The notes beneath the pieces were generated by a model, which was not told the origin of the DNA, did not search any database, and saw only the letters and a program-made list of their open reading frames with translations. The translations under genes and the position numbers were made by a program. Positions 51,875 through 61,512 of a stretch of DNA of 64,000 nucleotides are shown piece after piece (positions within the stretch are counted from its first letter, which is position 1; the number at the start of each line of letters is the position of its first letter). The stretch comes from Thermohalobaculum sp050043005 (GTDB lineage: Bacteria > Pseudomonadota > Alphaproteobacteria > Rhodobacterales > Rhodobacteraceae), in assembly GCA_050043005.1 (NCBI GenBank), contig JBHJIZ010000060.1, forward strand, positions 1 through 64,000, in the 5' to 3' direction.

Positions 51875-52477
51875 TCAGGACGGCGCGCGCAGATGAGCGA
51901 TCAGCGCCTTCACGTCACCGTTCCGCTTTTCCAGCATCGCGTTGATTTCCTCGCGCTGGCTTGCCGCCATCGAGATCCCTTCGATGATGAGGTCGACGAT
52001 CTCGATCCGGCCGCCCCGGTCGCTGACCATCCATTCGACGGCGACAGGGTCGCGGTCCGGCACTTCGATCTGACTCTCCACGAGGATCCCTTTGCGCCCT
52101 GCGTCGATCGTCTTTCCGATCAAGATCTTCGGGTCGCCCGAATACTCGTCGAACCGCCGGGCGTAGGTGACCGAGATGTACCTCGAGAATGCCGACACGA
52201 AGTCGCTCTGATCCCCCGAACTCATTTCCCGCCAGTTTCGGCCTGCCGAAAACTTCGCGAGCAACGGCATATTCGCGCGCCGCTCCATGATTGCTTGCAG
52301 TTTCGGCGCACGGCTTTCGCCAGATCCGGGTTCGCGCAGCAGTGAAAGGATTTCATCGAGCGTTGCCTGAACATGCGCCCGAGCTTCCTCCGGGCTGAGC
52401 GCGTATGACACCGACGAGCCAGCGGTCGCTGCCACGGCGGCACCAAGCGCCAAGAAATGTCGTCTTCTAAGAATCAT
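51875..52477 (-). CDS. mlaC: MlaC/Ttg2D-type phospholipid-binding protein
   Basis: A 200-residue periplasmic protein of the MlaC (toluene tolerance) family that shuttles phospholipids between MlaA at the outer membrane and the MlaFEDB exporter. The leader has twin arginines (MILRRRHFLALGAAVAATAG, cleavage after SYA). The mature body contains EEARAHVQATLDEILSLL, the core FSRYISVTYARRFDEYSGD and VEWMVSDRGGRIEIVDLIIEGISM, all typical. ATG 52477 follows AGGAGATTGG. The mlaA gene lies upstream; mlaFEDB genes are not in the window. Confidence 0.92.
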   Translation of the reverse strand: MILRRRHFLALGAAVAATAGSSVSYALSPEEARAHVQATLDEILSLLREPGSGESRAPKLQAIMERRANMPLLAKFSAGRNWREMSSGDQSDFVSAFSRYISVTYARRFDEYSGDPKILIGKTIDAGRKGILVESQIEVPDRDPVAVEWMVSDRGGRIEIVDLIIEGISMAASQREEINAMLEKRNGDVKALIAHLRAPS

Positions 52478-52521
52478 CGGTTCCAATCTCCTACGGTGTT
52501 GTCGGGACGATATGTCCCTTT

Positions 52522-53259
52522 TCACTCCGAAAACAGGTCAGGCAGGTCGTCGATGCTCGGCTCTCCGCCGGCGGCCCGGCGCCGCCGGTTCTGAATATAG
52601 GCCGTTCGGACGCTGACGTAACTGTCCTCGCTGCGATAAAGTACTTCGTCGATCAACTGCTTGTTACGGTTGCGCGTATCAACGATTTCAAGCGCCCGAA
52701 CCGTCGCGGATGCGATCACAAGTTCGCTACCGCCGGAGATGTAAGTCGTCGGCTGCAATGCCGCGTCAATCACAAGACCCACTGCATCGCGCGCCGTCGA
52801 CGGGCCAAACAGCGGAAGTTCCAGATAGGCGCCTTCGCCGACGCCCCAGGACGCCAGCGTCAGGCCGAAATCCGTCGGCGCCGATGGGAGCCCGAATTCG
52901 GTCGCTGGGTCCAGCGCGCCACCAGCGCCGTAGACCGTGTTGATCGCAAACCGTCCCAGCATGGACGCGGCTTCTTGCGCGTCACCCTGCAGGACATGGT
53001 TCACAAAAATACCCGGCAGGCGCGCGTGTCGGACCGCATTTCCGAATATGTGCTTGAACAGCGTCGGCGTTGCGAAGTCGTAGGCATCGGCAGCCGGGCG
53101 CAGGATCGTTTCGTCCAAACCCTTGTTCACCGAGTGGATCTGGCGATTCAGATCTTCAAGCGGATCGTGAACCAATGCGCCCTCCGGCCGCGCACTTGCG
53201 CAGGCCGAGAGACCAAGAATCACGACACCCCAGACCATACCTGTTAAACTTAACCTCAA
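52522..53259 (-). CDS. mlaA: MlaA-family lipoprotein (VacJ), copy 1
   Basis: A 245-residue outer-membrane lipoprotein. The lipobox is LSAC at residues 17-20. The family core DPLEDLNRQIHSVNKGLDE, RFAINTVYGAGGALDPATEFGLP and GVGEGAYLELPLFGPSTARD follows. MlaA removes phospholipids from the outer leaflet and passes them to MlaC, which is encoded 44 bases downstream. A second MlaA-type gene lies at 61513. Confidence 0.94.
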   Translation of the reverse strand: MRLSLTGMVWGVVILGLSACASARPEGALVHDPLEDLNRQIHSVNKGLDETILRPAADAYDFATPTLFKHIFGNAVRHARLPGIFVNHVLQGDAQEAASMLGRFAINTVYGAGGALDPATEFGLPSAPTDFGLTLASWGVGEGAYLELPLFGPSTARDAVGLVIDAALQPTTYISGGSELVIASATVRALEIVDTRNRNKQLIDEVLYRSEDSYVSVRTAYIQNRRRRAAGGEPSIDDLPDLFSE

Positions 53260-53513
53260 GACGCGTCCTTCTCTGCTCGATCAGTGGCTCGGCCCGGTGC
53301 GTGCCCACCGGCTTTCACGCCGATCTTAACTGCAAGACAAATCTGCGCCAAGTTGGTAAGGGAGGCGCGACCAACGCTGGGCACCTGTGTCTCTGACGCA
53401 AGGCGTGCGCTCTTTTGGCGGTGAATTTTCAGTACGGATGGGTCAACTCTTGATCATTCCATGTTAAGCGATGGCTCCCAATATGGCAGGGGTCACATGA
53501 AGCGAGGCTGCGG

Positions 53514-55373
53514 GTGCCAGACATAAAGTACGATAAGGGTCTTGCGGAGCTCCGCGAGAATATGGGTAAGTGCCGGGGCCACTTCTGGTCGGTGGCGATC
53601 TTTAGCGTTTTCGTGAACCTTCTGATGCTGACCGGCCCGCTCTTCATGCTTCAAACCTACGATCGGGTACTGTCCAGCCGGTCCGAGGAAACACTCGTCG
53701 CCCTGCTTCTGCTCGTGACGTTCCTGTTCATCGCCTACGGGGCGTTGGAGTTTGCACGTGGCCGGGTCCTTGCCCGCGCCGGTGGGCGTTTCCAGACGCT
53801 TCTGGACTTGCGCATTTTTGACGCCGTTCTGCGCCGATCCGTGGCTCCGGCAGACCGGGCCAAACCAAATACAGCGGCGCGCGATCTGGATTCGGTGCGA
53901 CAGCTTCTGTCAGGTCCCGCACCCTTCGCGCTGTTCGATATCCCATGGCCGCCGATATTTCTGGCGGCAATTTTTATCTTCCACCCTGTGCTCGGGTTCA
54001 TCGCAATCGGTGGCGGGCTGTTCCTGATCGTCCTGACGCTCTTGAACCAGTGGCGCTCGAAGGAACCGAACGCAGAATCGCAGATGGCGAGCGCGCAAGC
54101 GGAGAATCTGGGCGAGGCACTGCGGCAGAACGCTGAAGCTGTGCAAGGGCTCGGCATGCGCGGGATCGGGATGAAGCGCTGGTCGTTGCTGCGCGACAAG
54201 GCGCTGGACAAACAGATCCTCGCATCCGACCGTACGGCGAGCTACACGTCGTCCTCCAAGGCGATGCGCTTCTATCTGCAGAGTTTCATGCTCGCAGCCG
54301 GTGCCTGGCTGGTGCTGCAGCAGGAAATCTCGCCGGGGATGATGATCGCGGGCTCGATCCTGATGGGTCGCGCGCTTGCACCGATCGAACAGGCCATTGG
54401 TCAATGGGCACTGTTCCAGCGCGCCACGCGCGGTTGGAAGTCGCTTTCCGAACTGCTGGAGAAAACGCCAACGGAAGCGGCGAAGACCGAATTGCCCGAA
54501 CCAAAGGGTTTCGTCGAGGCACGCGGGATCAGCGTTGTCGCACCGGGCGAACAAGTCCCTGCCCTGCGCGGCATCAACTTCAAGGTCGAACCGGGTCAAG
54601 CCCTTGGCGTGATTGGTCCATCCGGTGCGGGCAAGACCACGCTCGCGAAGGTCCTGACCGGGATCTGGCAGCCTGCGGCCGGGAAAGTCCGGCTCGACGC
54701 TGCCGCGCTCGATCAGTGGCCAAGCGACGGGTTGGGGCGTCACATCGGTTACCTGCCACAGGAGATCGGTCTTCTGTCTGGGACCGTTGCCGAGAATATC
54801 GCGCGCCTTGACCCGGAACCCGACCCGAAACAGATCGTCCTTGCAGCACAGCGCGCTGGGGCACACGAATTGCTCCTGAGTCTGCCGCAAGGCTATGACA
54901 CGGATATTGGTGCAGGCGGGCAGCGTCTTTCCGGTGGTCAACGCCAGCGCGTGGCCCTTGCCCGAGCGCTCTATGGCGACCCGCCCGTCCTGATCCTGGA
55001 TGAGCCGAATGCAAACCTCGACGCTCAGGGAGAACAGGCGCTCGTCGATGCGATCCGCGATGCCAAGAGCCGGGGCCGCACGGTGCTGATCATGGCGCAC
55101 CGCCCCTCGGCAATCGCGGCGTGCGATCTGCTTCTGATGATCGACAAGGGTCAACAGGTAGACTTCGGCCCACGCGACGAGGTTCTCAAGAAACGCACCA
55201 GAAACTATCCGCAACTGGTCAACAATCAGCAAGGCGGCGGTGGTGGCGGGCAGCCGCAACCCGCCGCTGCGGGCGCTCAGCAGTCGATCGCCCAAGGCGG
55301 CCAGCCGGGTGCAGCGACGACTCTGACGCCGACCCAGACGACCGTCGCCATGTCGGGAGAGAAGAAATCATGA
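53514..55373 (+). CDS. prtD: Type I secretion ABC transporter (PrtD/HlyB-like)
   Basis: A 619-residue inner-membrane exporter. The N-terminal half spans the membrane (FSVFVNLLMLTGPLFMLQTYDRVL and on). The ATPase domain has Walker A GPSGAGKTT near residue 370, the signature LSGGQRQRVALARAL and Walker B VLILDEPNANLD. This is the PrtD class, without a peptidase domain, that exports RTX proteins. A low-complexity Gly-, Gln- and Thr-rich tail of about 45 residues follows the ATPase. The GTG start is chosen because no ATG with a ribosome site fits. Its stop overlaps the next gene. Confidence 0.92.
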   Translation: MPDIKYDKGLAELRENMGKCRGHFWSVAIFSVFVNLLMLTGPLFMLQTYDRVLSSRSEETLVALLLLVTFLFIAYGALEFARGRVLARAGGRFQTLLDLRIFDAVLRRSVAPADRAKPNTAARDLDSVRQLLSGPAPFALFDIPWPPIFLAAIFIFHPVLGFIAIGGGLFLIVLTLLNQWRSKEPNAESQMASAQAENLGEALRQNAEAVQGLGMRGIGMKRWSLLRDKALDKQILASDRTASYTSSSKAMRFYLQSFMLAAGAWLVLQQEISPGMMIAGSILMGRALAPIEQAIGQWALFQRATRGWKSLSELLEKTPTEAAKTELPEPKGFVEARGISVVAPGEQVPALRGINFKVEPGQALGVIGPSGAGKTTLAKVLTGIWQPAAGKVRLDAAALDQWPSDGLGRHIGYLPQEIGLLSGTVAENIARLDPEPDPKQIVLAAQRAGAHELLLSLPQGYDTDIGAGGQRLSGGQRQRVALARALYGDPPVLILDEPNANLDAQGEQALVDAIRDAKSRGRTVLIMAHRPSAIAACDLLLMIDKGQQVDFGPRDEVLKKRTRNYPQLVNNQQGGGGGGQPQPAAAGAQQSIAQGGQPGAATTLTPTQTTVAMSGEKKS

Positions 55374-56707
55374 CCCCTCAGATCGGAGGACCGGCGGGCG
55401 CCGGCGCGAGTACTGATGACGGTTGGAGCGGCCGTGGATACATCCGGTTCGGACTGGTCTGCGTTCTTGTCCTGGCCGGCGGTTTTGGAACCTGGGCCGC
55501 AACCGCGTCGCTATCCGGTGCAGTGATTGCCACAGGGCAGTTGCGCGTCGAAACCAACCGGCAGGTCGTGCAGCATCTCGACGGCGGTGTCGTGGGAGAG
55601 ATCTACGTCCGCGACGGCGACATCGTCGAGGCCGGTGAAGTGCTCATCAAGCTCGACGCGACACTGTTGCAATCGGAACTCGCGGCCCTCGAAAGCCAAC
55701 TCTTCGAGATCATGGCCCGGCGCGGGCGCCTCGAAGCGGCCCAGATCGACCGAAGCGACGTTACCTTCGACCAGGAAATCATTGATCGGGCCGAAAGCGA
55801 TATTCAGATCTCGAACCTTCTGGCGGGACAACGCTCGCTGCACGCTGCCAAACGGGAGTCCGTCGCCAAGGAGCTTGCAGTGATGGACGAGCGCAAACTT
55901 CAGCTCGAAGACCAGATCGTCGGCACCGACGCCGAGGTCGCATCATTGACCGAGCAGTCACGACTTATCGGCCAGGAACTCGACGATATGCGCGTGTTGC
56001 TGAAAAAGAACCTCGTGCAGGCCGGACGGGTGCTCTCACTCGAACGCGAAGCCGCCAGGCTGCAAGGCGAGTCGGGACGCTTGATCTCGCAGATCGCGCA
56101 ACTGCGCGGGCAGATCAGCCAGATCGATATCGAAGCACTGCGGATGGATGCCGCAGTGCGCGAGGAAGCCATCACCGAATTGCGCGAACTCGGGTTTCGC
56201 GAGCTCGAACTCAAGGAACGGCGGCTCTCGTTGCTTGAGCGTCTTTCGCGTCTGGAAATCCGTGCACCGCGACCCGGCACTGTGTTGGACATGACCGTTC
56301 ACGCGATCAAGTCGGTGGTCCGCCCGGCCGAGCCGATCCTCTACGTCGTGCCGAGTGACAGCGACCTGATCGTCGATGCGCGTGTTGACCCGCTGAACCG
56401 GGATCAAGTCGATCCACGTCAGGAGACCGTGTTGCGGTTCTCTGGTTTGAACACCCGGACCACGCCAGAGCTCTTCGGAGAGGTCAAGAACATCTCTCGC
56501 GACAGCATCGTCGATGAACAGACCGGCATGGCCTATTACAAGGCCGAGGTGGCGTTCCGCGAAGGCGAGCTAGAGAAGCTGGAAGGCGAGGAACTGATCG
56601 CCGGAATGCCCGTCGAAGTCTATATCCAGACCGGTGACCGCACGCCATTGAACTACATGGTCAAGCCGATCACCGATTACTTCAATCGCGCGATGCGCGA
56701 GGACTGA
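55370..56707 (+). CDS. prtE: Type I secretion membrane-fusion protein (PrtE/HlyD-like)
   Basis: A 445-residue periplasmic adaptor linking the PrtD exporter to a TolC-type outer channel. One membrane helix (IRFGLVCVLVLAGGFGTWAATASL, about residues 25-48) is followed by a barrel half (GQLRVETNRQVVQHLDGG), a long coiled coil (residues about 100-300, Glu/Leu rich) and the beta-barrel end VDARVDPLNRDQVDPRQETVLRF. Its ATG overlaps the prtD stop (ATGA). No tolC is nearby. Confidence 0.92.
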   Translation: MTPQIGGPAGAGASTDDGWSGRGYIRFGLVCVLVLAGGFGTWAATASLSGAVIATGQLRVETNRQVVQHLDGGVVGEIYVRDGDIVEAGEVLIKLDATLLQSELAALESQLFEIMARRGRLEAAQIDRSDVTFDQEIIDRAESDIQISNLLAGQRSLHAAKRESVAKELAVMDERKLQLEDQIVGTDAEVASLTEQSRLIGQELDDMRVLLKKNLVQAGRVLSLEREAARLQGESGRLISQIAQLRGQISQIDIEALRMDAAVREEAITELRELGFRELELKERRLSLLERLSRLEIRAPRPGTVLDMTVHAIKSVVRPAEPILYVVPSDSDLIVDARVDPLNRDQVDPRQETVLRFSGLNTRTTPELFGEVKNISRDSIVDEQTGMAYYKAEVAFREGELEKLEGEELIAGMPVEVYIQTGDRTPLNYMVKPITDYFNRAMRED

Positions 56708-56802
56708 GCGGACCACTCTCACACCCACTCTGCACGCGGCGCACTTGACGTCTGCGCGACAGCGCCCATCATCGATGGTGCATCGCAACAGGAGTCGCCG
56801 CC

Positions 56803-57984
56803 ATGGATGCGAGCGCCGTCGTCGAAGTCCGCGCCATCCAATCGCTAAATGATATCTCGCAGGCTGAATGGGACGCCTGCGCGGCACCCGAATGCCGCGA
56901 TGGCGGCCGCCCGAAATATCCTTTCCAGACGCACGCTTTTCTGAAGGCGCTCGAGGACAGCGGATCGGCGACCCCGCGCACCGGCTGGGCTCCACACCAT
57001 GTCGTCGCGTCCATGGGCGGCGAGATCGTCGGCGTCATGCCGCTTTACCTCAAGAACCACAGCCAGGGAGAGTACGTTTTCGACTACTCCTGGGCGCATG
57101 CGTTCGAGCGCGCAGGCGGCAGCTATTACCCCAAGTTTCAGTGCTCGGTGCCGTTCACGCCTGCGACCGGGCCACGCCTGCTCTCCAACCCGGATGGGCC
57201 GCTGGACGCGGATGCGGCGCGGTCCGCCATACTGCAGGGGGCGATCCAACTGGCCGAGCGGCATGGCATCTCATCGATCCACATAACCTTCTGCACCGAC
57301 GAAGAATATGTGTTTGGTGGCGAAATGGGTCTGCTTCAACGCGCCGATCAGCAATTCCACTGGATTGATCGCGGGTACAAAGACTGGGACGGCTTCCTCG
57401 ATGCTCTTGCCTCGCGCAAGCGCAAAAACCTGCGCAAGGAACGCGAACGCGCCGTCGAGAACGGAGTCACGATCCATTGGTTTACGGGTGACGAGATCCA
57501 ACCCGAACACTGGAATGCGTTCTGGCGGTTCTATCAGGATACGGGCGCCCGCAAATGGGGCACACCTTACCTGACGCGATCTTTCTTCGACCTCGCGCAG
57601 GAAAAGCTCCGCGACGATATTCTCCTGATCATGTGCGAACGGGAGGGCCAGTGGATCGCGGGTGCGATGAACCTGATCGGGCGCGAGACGCTTTACGGCC
57701 GGTATTGGGGATGCACCGAGGACCATCCGTTCCTGCACTTCGAAACATGCTACTATCAGGCCATCGACTATGCGCTTCAGCATGGTCTGAGCCGCGTCGA
57801 AGCCGGTGCCCAAGGCGGCCACAAGCTTGCACGCGGTTATGAGCCCGTCACGACACGGTCGCTCCACTACATCACGGATCCAGGCTTTCGCCGTGCGATC
57901 GAAGATTACCTCGAGAACGAACGCTACGCGGTCGAACGGGAAAACGCGCACCTTGCCGAGATGACGCCTTTCAAGAAGGGCTGA
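56803..57984 (+). CDS. FemAB/GNAT-like protein (DUF482)
   Basis: A 393-residue protein of the peptidogalycan/FemAB-like group (DUF482) related to GNAT N-acyltransferases. Landmarks include SQAEWDACA near the start, FDYSWAHAFERAGGSYYPKFQCSVPFTPATGPRLL, and the later RKRKNLRKERE, GGHKLARGYEPV and FRRAIEDYL. These are usually thought to act on peptidoglycan precursors or other amines; the reaction is unproven. It lies alone after prtE with about 95 bases of spacer. Confidence 0.87.
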   Translation: MDASAVVEVRAIQSLNDISQAEWDACAAPECRDGGRPKYPFQTHAFLKALEDSGSATPRTGWAPHHVVASMGGEIVGVMPLYLKNHSQGEYVFDYSWAHAFERAGGSYYPKFQCSVPFTPATGPRLLSNPDGPLDADAARSAILQGAIQLAERHGISSIHITFCTDEEYVFGGEMGLLQRADQQFHWIDRGYKDWDGFLDALASRKRKNLRKERERAVENGVTIHWFTGDEIQPEHWNAFWRFYQDTGARKWGTPYLTRSFFDLAQEKLRDDILLIMCEREGQWIAGAMNLIGRETLYGRYWGCTEDHPFLHFETCYYQAIDYALQHGLSRVEAGAQGGHKLARGYEPVTTRSLHYITDPGFRRAIEDYLENERYAVERENAHLAEMTPFKKG

Positions 57985-58077
57985 CACCAATGCAGTCGAA
58001 CAAGGCACGGTAAAGCGCCAGGGCAGATCCAGTCGCAGCTACCGGCTCCGCGGCAACACCGGCTCAAGACCGTCGGA

Positions 58078-58263
58078 TCATTCCTTTGCGGCGGTGGCTT
58101 CGGCGGCCATCGCAGCAGCTTTACGCTCCTTGCGCGCGTCCTCCAGCCGTCGCGCCTCTCCAGATCTCAGCATCCAGAGCGTGCGCACGACGAAGACCAC
58201 AAAGGTCGCCACGCCCCCGACAACCGGCACGGCCACCAGCAGAATCTGCCACCATTCCAGCAT
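58078..58263 (-). CDS. Small single-span membrane protein
   Basis: A 61-residue protein with one hydrophobic segment (WWQILLVAVPVVGGVATFVVFVV) and a charged, Ala/Lys/Glu-rich helical tail that would face the cytoplasm. ATG 58263 follows GGAGGGCGAGC. It lies 21 bases downstream of emrB on the same strand, so it may be part of the efflux operon. I know no family for it. Confidence 0.7.
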   Translation of the reverse strand: MLEWWQILLVAVPVVGGVATFVVFVVRTLWMLRSGEARRLEDARKERKAAAMAAEATAAKE

Positions 58264-58284
58264 GCGCTCGCCCTCCGCCATCCG

Positions 58285-59823
58285 TCAGCCCGCGCGGCGC
58301 ACGCGTACCAGCACGATCAGGGGCAAAGCAATGGCCGCAGTCCCGGCGAACAGCAGAAAGCCGTCGATGTACCCGATCATCGTCGCCTGCCGCCCGATTT
58401 CCCCATGCAGCCACGCCAAGGTCCCATGCGTGCCAAGATCGATCTGGTCCGAGAGGCCGGGCTGTCGCATCGCCTCGTTCCATGGCGAGACGCTGGGCGC
58501 CATTTCGGCATAGCTTACACGGGTCTGCCGGATCACCAGAGCGACAGAGATCGAGATGAAGATCGACGACCCCAGATTACGCAACAGGTGAAAGATCGCC
58601 GTGCCATCAGGTACCAGAGCCGGAGGAAGCGTCGCGAAGGTCACGATCGAAAGCGGCACCCAGATCAGGCCTACGCCAAAACCCTGGATCGCGGCGGCCC
58701 ACAGCACGTCAGTCGTCATCACCTCGACGTCGAATCCCGCCATGACCCAGCCGGACCAGGCCTGCAGGAACAAACCGATTGCCATTGGAATTCGCGGATC
58801 GATCCCACCCAGGACCAGCAGCATCGCGAACCCAACGAAGGTTCCCGCCCCCCGGGCGGACAGGATCTGCCCGATGATCGAGTCCGGATAGCCTTGCACG
58901 GATTGCAACAGCGTCGGCAGCAAGGTGATCGGCGTGAAATTCAACATTCCGAAAATAAAGATCAGGATCAAACCGACCACGAAGTTCCGATCGGCCAGCA
59001 AGGCCGGGTTCAGAAACGGTCGCGGCGCCTGCAGATTGCGAACGATGAACACCCAGAATGCCGCCAGGCAGCATCCTGCATAGGTCAGGATCTCGCCGGA
59101 CTGGAACCATCCGGCCCGTTCGCCCCGGTCGAGCATCAGTTGCAGCGCCGTGATCGCGATGGCGAGGGCGGCGTACCCCGTCCAGTCGAGCCGCGCTTCG
59201 GCCTGGCTGCCCCGGCGCTTGATGAACGTCATCACACCGATCAGCGCAATCAGCGTGAACGGCACCAGCATGAAAAAGACCCAACGCCAGTTGTACGCCT
59301 CGCTCAGCGCACCGCCGATGGCCGGCGCAATGATCGGCCCCAGGATAACGCCGGTCCCCCAGATCGACATGACCCGGCTGCGAATCCGCGCATGGAAGCT
59401 CTCGATCACGATGGCTTGCGAGAGCGGCACCAACGGTGCACCGAACGCCCCCTGCCCTATGCGATAAAGAACCAGTTCCTCGACCGAGGTCGCCAACCCG
59501 CACAGAACCGAGGACGCCCCGAAACCGATGATCCCCCAGATCATCAGGCGCCGCCGCCCAAACCGCGCAGCCAGCCACCCCGCGATCGGGGTCACGACCG
59601 CCGTCGCAACAATGTTGAACGTGACGATCCAGGCGATCTGATCGGGCGTGCTGGACAGCGACCCTTGCATCTGCGGCAGCGAGACGTTCGCGATGGTGAC
59701 CGTCATTGCATAGAGCATGGTCACGAAGGTCACTGTCACCAGCAGCATGATCTGCTGGAACAGCGTCTCCGGGGCGCCCGGCGGCAGTTCCGAAGCCTCT
59801 GCGGCCCCGGCTTGCTGGCTCAT
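58285..59823 (-). CDS. emrB: DHA2-family multidrug efflux permease (EmrB-like)
   Basis: A 512-residue inner-membrane antiporter with about fourteen helices. Signatures include WIVTFNIVATAVVTPIAGWLAARFGRRRLM in the first half and GTGVILGPIIAPAIGGALSEAYNWRWVFFM, the motif C region of drug/H+ antiporters. It works with the adaptor encoded directly upstream (EmrA) and an outer TolC-type channel. Its ATG overlaps the emrA stop. A MarR regulator begins the operon, so export of drugs or organic acids under that repressor is likely. Confidence 0.93.
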   Translation of the reverse strand: MSQQAGAAEASELPPGAPETLFQQIMLLVTVTFVTMLYAMTVTIANVSLPQMQGSLSSTPDQIAWIVTFNIVATAVVTPIAGWLAARFGRRRLMIWGIIGFGASSVLCGLATSVEELVLYRIGQGAFGAPLVPLSQAIVIESFHARIRSRVMSIWGTGVILGPIIAPAIGGALSEAYNWRWVFFMLVPFTLIALIGVMTFIKRRGSQAEARLDWTGYAALAIAITALQLMLDRGERAGWFQSGEILTYAGCCLAAFWVFIVRNLQAPRPFLNPALLADRNFVVGLILIFIFGMLNFTPITLLPTLLQSVQGYPDSIIGQILSARGAGTFVGFAMLLVLGGIDPRIPMAIGLFLQAWSGWVMAGFDVEVMTTDVLWAAAIQGFGVGLIWVPLSIVTFATLPPALVPDGTAIFHLLRNLGSSIFISISVALVIRQTRVSYAEMAPSVSPWNEAMRQPGLSDQIDLGTHGTLAWLHGEIGRQATMIGYIDGFLLFAGTAAIALPLIVLVRVRRAG

Positions 59824-60902
59824 CGCGCGTCTTCCGGCAGAATCCAGGCCTTGGCCTTGGCCACCACGTCCGGCAACGGTCGCTCGAACTCAGTGTCGAT
59901 GCTGACGGCCACACTCATGCCCGACCGCAGCGGCGGTGCACCGTCCTGGGCCAAGATCCGCAAGCGCACCGGTACCCGTTGCACCACCTTCACCCAGTTG
60001 CCCGAGGCATTCTGGGGCGGCAGCAACGCATATTCCGCACCGGTCGCAGGTGACATTGTTTCAACCTCGGCGGTCCAGGCAACGCCGGGATAGGCATCAA
60101 TCGCGAGATCCGCCTGCTGCCCAATGCGCAAATGCGTCAGATCGGTTTCCTTGAGGTTGGCCTCGACCCAATATCCCCTGTCAGCAACAAGGCTCATGAC
60201 GGGATCACCTTCCGAGACATACTCGCCGACCTGCAAGCGCAGGTTCGCTATAACACCGGCGCTGGGCGCGCGGACTTCTGTCAGACGCAGGTTCAAATCA
60301 GCCTCATCGACCTCGGCCTTTGCACGCATCACATCCGGATGCGTATCGATCGGCAATTCGGCGTTGCCGTTGAGCTCGGCCAGGACCTCTTCCGCCTCTT
60401 CCCGCAACACCGAAAGTGCTGACTCTGCGCGAACCGTCTCGCGCCGCACTTCGATCAGGCGGATCTGCGAGATCGTGCCGCCCTTGCGCAGCCGCTCGGA
60501 TCGCTCAAGCTCCTCGCGCAGAAAATCCAGATCCGCTTCGGCCGCATCGTATTCGGCCAGCTTTGTGCGATACCGCGCCTTCAGTGCCGAAACGCGCTGG
60601 CGTGCGGCGGAAAGCTCCGCCGATTTCATCTCGCGTTCGACCTCCTTGCGTCCGCGATCGATGCGAAACAACAAGTCACCGGGTGCAACAGCCTGATTGT
60701 CGAGAACGGCGACATCGGTCACCCGGCCTGAAATTTCCGCCGTCACGAAAATCAGCTCCGACTTCACATAGGCGTTCTCGGTCGTCACGTAGCGGCCCGA
60801 GCTGATGTAGAACCATGCTCCGGCAATCGCGATCGCAACGGGACCCAGGATCAACAGGGAGATCCTGAGCAGCCGCTTCAGTAATCGCGCAAGCAGTTTC
60901 AC
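59820..60902 (-). CDS. emrA: EmrA-type membrane-fusion adaptor
   Basis: A 360-residue periplasmic adaptor with an N-terminal membrane helix (LLILGPVAIAIAGAWFYI). A biotinyl-lipoyl-like domain (YVTTENAYVKSELIFVTAEISGRVTDVAV), a long coiled coil and the returning LTEVRAPSAGVIANLRLQVGEYV are typical of EmrA. The GTG at 60902 is preferred as it follows GGAGGATGAC and lies one base after the marR stop; the frame is open upstream through marR in another register. Confidence 0.92.
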   Translation of the reverse strand: MKLLARLLKRLLRISLLILGPVAIAIAGAWFYISSGRYVTTENAYVKSELIFVTAEISGRVTDVAVLDNQAVAPGDLLFRIDRGRKEVEREMKSAELSAARQRVSALKARYRTKLAEYDAAEADLDFLREELERSERLRKGGTISQIRLIEVRRETVRAESALSVLREEAEEVLAELNGNAELPIDTHPDVMRAKAEVDEADLNLRLTEVRAPSAGVIANLRLQVGEYVSEGDPVMSLVADRGYWVEANLKETDLTHLRIGQQADLAIDAYPGVAWTAEVETMSPATGAEYALLPPQNASGNWVKVVQRVPVRLRILAQDGAPPLRSGMSVAVSIDTEFERPLPDVVAKAKAWILPEDAR

Positions 60903-60903
60903 G

Positions 60904-61380
60904 TCATCCTCCCGCCGCCGCGTCGGTCGGCGCTTTGCGCGCCTCACGAGCCGGGGAGACATTGCTTTTGATCCGGGTCAGCATGTCGATCAGTTGCGCC
61001 CGCTCGGCCTCGGACAGCCCCTCCATGGCCTTGGCCTGCGTTTCGGTCGCGAGCGCTTCCATGCGATCCAGCATCGGTCCCGCAGCGTCGGTCAGGTACA
61101 GGCACCAGGCGCGACGATCCTCCGGGTCCGCCCGACGCTCGAGCCAGCCATCGCGTTCCAGACGGTCGACATGACGGCTCAGCGTCACGTTCTCGATTTC
61201 CAGGATCTCGGCCAGGCTGCGCTGATTAATCCCCTGCCGGCCGGCAAGGTGCACCAGCACCCGCCACTGCGCGCGTGTCAGACCGAAGGCTTGCGCACGT
61301 TCGTCAAACCACGCCCGCATCAAGCGCGAGACGTCATACAACAGGAAACCAACGTTGACATCTGGATCGAGGCTGAACAT
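60904..61380 (-). CDS. MarR-family regulator of the efflux operon
   Basis: A 158-residue winged-helix dimer. The core RAQWRVLVHLAGRQGINQRSLAEILEIENVTLSRHVDRLERDGWLERRADPEDRRA is the classic MarR wing. It begins the marR-emrA-emrB operon and probably represses it until a drug or phenolic ligand binds. A perfect palindrome CTTATTATAAG lies six bases before its ATG, with a near copy 15 bases further on. Confidence 0.95.
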   Translation of the reverse strand: MFSLDPDVNVGFLLYDVSRLMRAWFDERAQAFGLTRAQWRVLVHLAGRQGINQRSLAEILEIENVTLSRHVDRLERDGWLERRADPEDRRAWCLYLTDAAGPMLDRMEALATETQAKAMEGLSEAERAQLIDMLTRIKSNVSPAREARKAPTDAAAGG

Positions 61381-61385
61381 GCAGA

Positions 61386-61411
61386 CTTATTATAAGCAGG
61401 CTTATTATATG
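61386..61411. promoter_or_regulatory. MarR operator candidate
   Basis: CTTAT-T-ATAAG (61386-61396) is a perfect palindrome, and CTTATTATATG (61401-61411) repeats it 15 bases away. Both lie directly upstream of the marR ATG at 61380, where they would cover the promoter and leave a very short leader. Confidence 0.6.
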
Positions 61412-61512
61412 TCGAGCATTCATAAGCATGCACATCGCATGATCACAGTTCTGCGATTGATCGCAGGGACTCTGACCATCGGTGGACCGCCGAGACGGCG
61501 GCCCGTACCAGG

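Noticed and set aside
53910..55295. 461-codon open frame on the minus strand
   Set aside because: Antisense to prtD, including its Walker motifs; no independent support.
58405..60093. 562-codon open frame on the plus strand
   Set aside because: Antisense to emrB and emrA; composition (Arg, Gln, Asp, His rich) is that of a GC-rich shadow.
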